Source: Gnetum montanum
Lineage: Eukaryota > Streptophyta > Gnetopsida > Gnetales > Gnetaceae
Direction: 5' to 3'
Length of the DNA stretch: 64,000 nucleotides
Assembly: GCA_015680685.1 (NCBI GenBank)
Contig: MNCI01009519.1
Coordinates: forward strand, 730,689-794,688
In this document: in pieces, positions 57,021 to 64,000 of the stretch
Layout: every line of letters starts with the position of its first letter
Position numbering within the stretch: position 1 is the stretch's first letter
Translations under genes and position numbers: made by a program
Notes under the pieces: model-generated
Told to the model about the DNA's origin: nothing
Database searches by the model: none
Seen by the model: only the letters and a program-made list of their open reading frames with translations

Positions 57021-57793
57021 TTGCTTTTGTAATTTACAACATCACTTAAATAATACATTGTTTCAACAGTGATAATGTTAATGAATGGATATAGTTTTAT
57101 TTTATATAACTTTGCAATATTTTTCCAAACTTTTGGTATGTAAGGAAACAAATTTCATATCGTTATAGTTGATTGGTAATGATGATGTCTCCAACGAGAT
57201 TTGATCTAGTCAATTTTTATGAATATGGTGTTTTTATCCTCAGTACCCCTAAAAAAATCACTACCACTAGAGATATTTAGGAAGAGATATGATTACATTA
57301 ACATGTATAGAGGTAGAGTTCATCTTTTGTAATCTCTCATACTTGGAAAATGACTTGTACTGTTAAAATGGTCTTATTCTTTTCATAGAATTGTTCTTTC
57401 TTCCTTACTTATCTCTTCCTTGTAGCTCAATATCTTTTCCTTAAGAAAATGTTTTATGCACAAAGGAACAAAATTATGTTAGGATCTTTCAACACTCTAA
57501 AGGGGTGAGTAGGTTTCAACAATGAGATGGTATCCTAGTGGTAAGGGTCTTGGCTTGGTCCCCAAGTCACAGATTTGATTCTATTAGGTAGCACTGAGTT
57601 ATAAATAAAAAAATTCCTTAAAAGGAATTTTGAAACTATTCCAATAGATCCAAGGGATCTCAGTGACCATAAGAGAAAATTTCAATTTCAATTTTAAAAA
57701 TTTTATCCACACAATTCCATGTTTCTTCTTAAGCTTAGGTGGTTTAGTGAAATACTTTTTCTCAACAATTAATATATCTTCTACATTCATTGT
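57021..57793. other. spacer between copia-5 and Athila-2
   Basis: A+T-rich DNA without coding signal, apart from the tRNA-like segment at 57528-57600. Confidence 0.6.
57528..57600 (+). repeat. possible tRNA-derived SINE head
   Basis: GGTATCCTAGTGGTAAGGG resembles an RNA polymerase III A box, and GATTTGATTCT, 33 nt later, resembles the B box GGTTCGATTCC with three C-to-T/G-to-A changes. Plant SINEs often begin this way. No tail or flanking duplication was identified. Confidence 0.4.
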
Positions 57794-58668
57794 TGATGAG
57801 TGACGAGGTACCCCTATGCCCAACCATACAAATCACAAGTGTTCATGCATGATTCAGTTGAATTTCATGGATGGGACTAGTTCTGGCATCTAGATCACTA
57901 TGCCTTGATCACAATTTGTTGTCTTTTCACTTGAACTAGTGGTATCTTTGTCACATATGGTTTAGTCCAGAGTGAAGCATATGAGTTTTATTATTTTATA
58001 TTTTATTATTCTATGATTAACAATAGGTTGAAACTCAATTTATAATCAATTCAACTAATCTAATTGCTAATTAATAATCAACTACCCTAACATAAATATT
58101 CAATCCCACTTCTCATGCACATCCTGAACACATATAATGTTGTTAGCAAACATTAAGCATTGCTGGGATTACCAAGATTCATATGCATGCTTGAAGCAAT
58201 CATACTTATGTGCTTAATTAATTAACATGCATGAAAATGTAAATATTAACTAAGTACATGAAAAGTAAATCTAAACTAAGTCAAAGTGCTACAATGAATT
58301 AGAATCAATCTCAATCTTATTACTATTTATGAAATATGTCTAGGTACATTGCCAATTGAATAGGACTTCGTATAACTAACTCAGATCCACTCTATGGGCA
58401 CTCACTGACTCTTCTCTAACGATTAAAACTGTAAGAATTCAGCTACTCTATTGATAAAACTATGAAAAATTGATGTGAAACTAACTTGAAATCATAAGCC
58501 CAAGTGCTATATTTATAGGCTAACATATACCCCCCCCCCCAAACGTCAAATACATGACATTGCGTCAAGACCTCGATGTCTCATACTCGACATCAGAGCA
58601 GATAGAAAATAGTAATTCATTAGATGTCAAGGTTCCAATATCAAGGTCAAGCAAATCATAACTCATCA
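57794..58668 (-). repeat. Athila-2 3' LTR (875 bp)
   Basis: Minus strand starts TGATGAGTTATG at 58668 and ends CACTCATCA at 57794. A TATAAATATA box lies at 58508-58517 (minus), next to a run of 11 C on the + strand (58530-58540). U3 words differ from the other Athila LTRs (TGACATCTA, GACATCGAGG). CATGGGGGTA at 58669-58678 (minus) is the polypurine tract. Confidence 0.9.
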
Positions 58669-61420
58669 TACCCCCATGACTGAATGAAAACTCCTCCTCG
58701 AGTTAAATAAGATGAAGAACAAGTTCCTTATAAAATATTGAGAAGGTATGGGATTGTTGACTGAGATGAAAACTATTAATTAACTTTAAGTGCCACATTA
58801 TGCATACAAAATGATAGCGTGATAAAAAGACTAGACAAACATTGAAGATTAAAAATTTTTTATAGGTCCTTAAAAATCTGTTGAAGATGATTCTTCTTGT
58901 TGTTGCTAATGACAGTAAACTTTTAACCTTGATTGGTATGTAGGTGCTTCTTTGGTTATGTAGAACATTCTTGAAGGATGGATTGAAATTTCTTCTCATT
59001 GCCCCATGGATTTAGTAAACATGCAAAGCTTAAGTTGCTATCTTGTATGTGCTATGATGTGTCCATGGTCATATCCTTCATTGTCCCTCTCTTGGATTTG
59101 TTTTCATGCCTAGCAAAAGACCTTCTTCCTTAGGCTTTTCTTGTAGCATCACCTATAGTCACCAAAGGATCAACATTATTTTTGGTAAATTTTCCTTAAT
59201 AATTAACCCTTTTTGGATCTTTTAATTTTCATTTAAGAAAAATGTGATTACAACATACTATGGATAAGGTTAGGAGGTAACTAAAATCATCAAGCTATTC
59301 ACATTATTTTGATCAATTACTAGTAGTTACCATGATGTTTGAAAATAGGATGTTGGAAAAATTTCAAAAATTTTAATGTAGGAATCCCTAGCCCCCATGA
59401 CTAATAAGCATAACTTTAGAAGCACATAGGTTTTTGAACAATGGTAACCAAAGGTCTAATTTAGAAGATGGCCAAGAAATATTAATGGATATGGAAATAC
59501 AAAAGTAGGAAAAATTAATGAAACAAATGAGAAGTAGTCCCAAAATCATGCATAAATTTAGACAAACCATCATTAATGTTCTAGAAGATGTGAAGGTTAG
59601 TTCAAAGCTATGATCAACAAAAGTTATGCAAGTGGGTCCTCCCCAAAGTAGACTCCTGCCATAATGCCCTTTCATAACCACTTCTATAGATGTTCGTGGG
59701 CATCTGAGAAGTTAAATGTAGACAATGCCTTTGTTTCAAACAACACATAGCTATCATGGTTAGGATGTTACACTATACTACACGAAACCAAAAGGCACAT
59801 AATCACATCTACCAATGAGGTGAATAATGGGATGAGAAGGGATTGCAGAGATCGGGATGTAAGGTACTTAACCATGTTCACAATAGGTTCTTATGACAAG
59901 TGTTATTAAAATGATCAACATACCTATCTATCCAAGTTCAAACCAAGTCCATACCATAAACAATAACCTTGCATTAATGTGTTCCTTCTTGTCGACCACC
60001 ATGAGTCCATAACCACCACAAAGAACAATCATCACTCTAAAAAGATAAGAAAAGAGAAGAAGGAAGGAAGGACCTTAGTTAGAGGGGCACCTTTAGGCAT
60101 GGGTAACATGTCTTTCCAGCCCCATAACTAGTGCTTGTAGCCTGTTATTGTGTCTAAGGTGTGTGCTTTGAATTCCCATAATTTTTTATTGCTCCTTTTT
60201 TGTGTTTTTTATTGCTTTGTTTTGTTTTTTTTTGTTTTTTTTGCTTGGGAACCACACCATGCAAAGATAGAGCTTCATTTTTATTGGTTGATAGGGAAGT
60301 GCTGATACATTCCAAGAGGAGTCATAAACCACATGAAGGAAGTCAAGAAGAGATCCCAACAAATCCCCTTGAGATCACATCCTTTGCCATTCCCACTTAG
60401 TCATTTCCTCATTCTTCAAGATACAATGATCATTGATTAATTTTAGTTTCATAAAAGAAGAACCAAATTATTTCCATGAAAAATACCTTTTATTCAGAGA
60501 ACTAGAGGGATGGATGAGGTGGTCTCACTACTTTACACAATTCCTTACCCAACACTTTTCATAGCATAGCATAAAAAAACCCAACACATAGTGTTGACTT
60601 TTGAATGATGACTTGGTAGTTTTATGAATAAAAATATAAAAAACACTCATAAAACATAAAGAGAATGACTCAAGAAAATAGAAAAATATTAAGAAATTAA
60701 AAACATATGAAGAATTATAAAATCTTAGAACTGATAAGAAAATCAGTTACTTCCATACATCTTTGAGACAATTTTATATTCTCATTTTTAAGCCACTGGG
60801 TGTCTTTTGGTTTAGTGGCTGCTGTGTAGATTGGCTTTTTCTCACACACTTGTTCTTGAACTTTATGATGGCCTAGTATAGGGGTTATTTTAATATTTTG
60901 AACTTCAACCCACAATTGCATCCTTTATTATTATTGGTGATGCATGGATTCTTTTATCTCTTCACAATGATAGGTTTATCATTTATGTCTTATGTTGCAG
61001 TGGTGATGGTTATTGGCTTTTGCATATGATTAGGAAACATCATTTTTGTAAGGAAAGTAGTTGCATCATATTGGCCTTGTGCTATTTTAGGTGATGTAGT
61101 AGGTCCATTGGTGTTTTGCTTCAACTTATAGCCTTTCCTCCAAAATCAATGTTTGCAAGTCTTTGGTTGATATTTACTAGTGTTATGATATACGTGTATG
61201 TTCATAGCACAAGTGGCATTCTCTCATTGATGTTATGATGCTGAACCTTCCTATGTTATTGGAGGTGACATATGCTAGAGGTCAGTATGAGAATATTGAG
61301 GATATGATCTAGGGTGAGAGATGTGAGGTGGTGATCTCATATAAGATGTTGCAAGATAATGATATTTGGAAGAGTGGTAGTAGCAATTTGAGGTAGAGGA
61401 AGTAGAACTAGTTAGGAAAA
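58669..61420 (-). other. Athila-2 interior without pol
   Basis: Minus-strand sequence between gag and polypurine tract. 60070-60195 matches the post-integrase region of Athila-1. Near 59150 an ATG followed by a Lys/Glu-rich stretch may be the start of the env-position frame, soon lost. Nothing else coding was found, so a deletion removed protease to integrase. Confidence 0.6.
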
Positions 61421-62930
61421 CAAATTTTTGAACATAATATCTATATGGGCTTGGCTGGCAGTAAGGGTAGGGCTAGTTTACTGGTGGCCTGCCACAACTA
61501 TGGTTGTTGCCACTGCGATTGATGCCAGTGTTGAGGTTGGCAATAAGTCCCCCTAGGATAGTACGATTGGTTTTGGGGTTGTCTAAAATTACTATGCAGA
61601 AGAGGAAATCTCTTGGGCATGGACTTCTATACAAACTTTAGATTTAATGGCCCTTCCCAATACTCATGTAGATGCAACAAGAGTAGGCAATGGCCCTTTG
61701 GATGGTCATATAGGAAAATGTCACATCCATAATCCTCTTTAGTGGTTGAGTCTATAGCCTCTTCTTCTATAGCCATTTCCCCTTCCTGCTAAAAAGTGTT
61801 CCTAGTTATTTCTTGGTTCTTTTTCCTCCTTTTTTTGTGATCACTTCATTCATTTTACTCTACTCTCTCCTCTATGATTTCTTCGCAAGTTTTACCTTTC
61901 TCATTGATTGATTTTGACATCATATGCAACTTCTCTTTAATCTCAATGATAGAATTTTGTATTGGCAAGGTCCATTGTAAAATCACCTCATCAAGAACTA
62001 CCATTTTTTTCCTTATCATAACTATGGAGACTTTTCTTTGGTAGAGTTGAATCCCAATTCTTTTCCTCTACATTCTCTTGTCTACATAACTCTCTTTCTT
62101 CTTTCACCACATACTTGATTAACTCTTTGATTTGATGGGTTCATAGCTCGTATAATTAACTTGGAGCATACATCCCAAGGGTCTCCCTTGTTTCATTATA
62201 AAGCCCATCTATGATGTGGAAAAGTTACCTTTCCTTAGAGAAATCATGGCTTGGGCATATATGTAGTAGAGAAATCATGGCTTGGGAATTTATGTAGTAG
62301 AGAAATCATGATTTTCTTACTTCCACTCTTGGACTTCTTTTATTAGGTTGGACACTCTAGCATAGGTTTAATATTTTTTGTTGAAAAGTTCCAACATTGT
62401 GGACCATTGGTGAATGGAACTTGGTTCCAACAGTCTATACCAACTTTCAGCTTCATCGATTAGTGTTCTAGAAAAGAGCTTAAGCTTTTGCCACCCAATT
62501 TCAATGTTGTATAAGGCACAAGCATCATGGAAGGCTTGTAGATGATGTTGTGAATTAGAATCATAGCTTCCCACAAACTTAGGGATATTGATTATATCAA
62601 GCCTAGGTAAGCGACTATCCCTACGATGCTTGTGAGGTATCTTAACTACCACTATGATCTCCATCAAGCTCTTAGTAGCCAACAAGGGTTCATCGTCATT
62701 AGATATGTTATGATCAAAATTTCTATTTCTATTTGTTTGATTATGATGATCTTATCTATGCTCATTGTGATGTCTTTAATTTTTCCCTTGGGTTCAATTC
62801 CTATCTTTATCTTTACCTTGTAGTAAATCTCTATATTTATACCTACATTCATCTTCATTAGGACTAGATGTTGAAGAGGAAGAGGAATATGAGAAATTGG
62901 GAGAATCGCCATGGATCCTATAGTTCTTCC
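61421..62930 (-). pseudogene. Athila-2 gag remnant
   Basis: Minus strand. A charged, Asn/Arg/Asp/His-rich start is followed by the open segment 62368-62685 (IPKFVGSYDSNSQHHLQAFH ... LIDEAESWYRLLEPSSIHQW). CDIFLYDHPKGHC lies at about 61728-61690, aligned with the Cys/His motif of Athila-1. A Gln/Pro/Tyr/Trp-rich tail (QNQSYYPRGTYCQPQHWHQS) follows near 61590-61490. Broken frames, but better kept than in Athila-1. Confidence 0.72.
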
Positions 62931-63277
62931 TTTGGAGGGGGTCCTAGGCCTTGATGACCTCCTTGATCTAGGACATTCTCCATATCCACTAGGATTTTCT
63001 ACCTTAGTTGAACATAGTCTTTGAGTGTAGTAAGGGCTTAAATGAGCATAGAAAACCCCTTCTTGAGGTTGTTCACTCCAATTTTATTCAGTATATATCC
63101 TATCATTTATCCTACGAGTGTTCTCATCATATAATGCATTATTGGTCCTATGTGAAGAATACATGGTTTTCTTTGATAATGTGTGTGACTTAAAATATTA
63201 ATGTTTTCTAAAAGATATATCGTTAATACCTTTACAACGATCGTATATAATATAACTAATCTAGATAACTAGCACCA
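62931..63277 (-). other. Athila-2 5' leader between gag and primer site
   Basis: Untranslated leader by position; no motif was recognised. Confidence 0.5.
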
Positions 63278-63295
63278 TCCCCAACAATTTCACCA
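63278..63295 (-). other. Athila-2 primer-binding site (tRNA-Asp), decayed
   Basis: Minus strand reads TGGTGAAATTGTTGGGGA just after the LTR, against TGGCGCCGTTGCCGGGGA. Four of six changes are C to T or G to A. Confidence 0.72.
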
Positions 63296-63296
63296 A

Positions 63297-64000
63297 TGAT
63301 GAGCAGCAAGGTATCCCTATGCCCAACCATACAAATCACAAGTGTTCATGCATGATCTAGTCGAATTCCATCGATGGGACTACTTGTGGTATCTAGATCA
63401 CTATGCCTTGATCGCAATTTTCTATCTTCCCACTTGGGCTAGTGGTAGCTTTGTCACATATGGTTTAGTCCAGAGTGAGGCATATGATTTTTATTATTTT
63501 ATATCTTATTATTCTATGATTAAAAATAGGTTGAAACTCAATTTATAATTAATTCAACTAATCTAATTGCTAATTAATAATCAACTACCCTAACATAAGT
63601 ATCCAAGCCCACTTCCTATGCACATCCTAAACACATATAACACTGTTGGGTTACCAAACATTAAGCATTGCTGGGACTACCCAAAGTCATATGCATGCTC
63701 GAAGAAATCATACTTATATGCTTAATTGATTAATATGCATGAAAATGTAAATATTAACTAAGTACATGAAAAGTAAATTGCATGGAAAGTAAATCTAATC
63801 TAAGTCAAAGTGCTGCAATGAATAAGAATCAATCTTGATCTTATTGCCATTCATGGAATATGTCTTGGTACATTACCAATCAAATAAGACTTTGTACAAT
63901 CAACTCAGATCCACTTTGCAGGCACTATTTAACTCTTCTCTAAGATTACAGAATAAAATTACAAGAATTCAGCTACTCTATTGACAAAACTATGAAAAAT
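63297..64000 (-). repeat. Athila-2 5' LTR, incomplete
   Basis: The + strand starts TGATGAGCAGCAAGG (the LTR's CTCATCA end in minus sense) and aligns with 57794-58480 to the window end. Its U3 lies beyond the window. Confidence 0.88.

Larger units (their letters stand above)
57794..64000 (-). mobile_element. Athila-2: minus-strand Athila deletion derivative, cut by window end
   Basis: Minus strand: 5' LTR (64000-63297, incomplete), tRNA-Asp primer site, gag, post-pol non-coding region, polypurine tract and complete 3' LTR (58668-57794). The interior is 4.6 kb against about 11.4 kb in Athila-1 once its solo LTR is removed. Protease, RT, RNase H, integrase and most of the env-position frame are missing. 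The two LTRs are close in sequence, so it is younger than Athila-1. Confidence 0.85.

Overview
This window looks like intergenic DNA from a land plant with a repeat-rich genome. Supporting signs are LTR retrotransposons of both plant superfamilies, primer-binding sites for plant tRNA-Met and tRNA-Asp, a short TTTAGGG (plant telomere) tract, and 60-65% A+T. The species cannot be read from the sequence. No complete host gene was found. One unidentified fragment (three apparent terminal exons, 13924-14461) looks like host coding sequence; nearly everything else is mobile DNA, mostly ancient.

Layout. 1-2668: 3' part of a Ty1/copia element (copia-1), the least decayed in the window. 2669-7530: a second, heavily decayed copia (copia-2). 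7532-12464: a minus-strand Ty3/gypsy chromovirus with one LTR, a chromodomain, a 7-copy telomere-repeat tract in its integrase, and a scrambled 5' end (12465-12610). 12611-16950: non-TE-like DNA with the exon cluster and an old local duplication. 16960-18817: a GC-rich, 5'-truncated LINE whose frame runs into a plant-transposon-protein-like domain. 19740-22080: a minus-strand LINE of another clade. 22102-27828: full-length copia-3 with both LTRs. 27988-41410: a 13.4 kb Athila-like gypsy element (Athila-1) with gag, protease, RT, RNase H, integrase and an extra long dead reading frame in the env position; a solo LTR with a target-site duplication lies inside it. 41411-~47230: a Tat/Ogre-type gypsy fragment with two arrays of hairpin-forming repeats. 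47256-47973: an Athila-type LTR fragment. 47974-57020: minus-strand copia-5, interrupted by plus-strand copia-4 (49009-54786), a gag-only element of the same LTR family. 57794-64000: minus-strand Athila-2, a deletion derivative keeping gag but no pol, running off the window end.

Themes. (1) Decay is dominated by C-to-T/G-to-A change: copia-1 pol keeps one frame for about 830 codons with five stops, at least four of them fitting C-to-T, and all seven changes in the Athila-1 PBS are of this type. This fits deamination of methylated cytosine. (2) Each LTR family carries its own palindromic word repeated in U3 (GACGTC, ATGACTCAT, GATATC, ATCCCATTAATGGGAT, GCTA..TAGC). (3) Nesting order is readable: copia-4 is inside copia-5, and the solo LTR is inside Athila-1.

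All family calls come from motif recognition by eye; no database search was run. Domain limits in the decayed elements are approximate.
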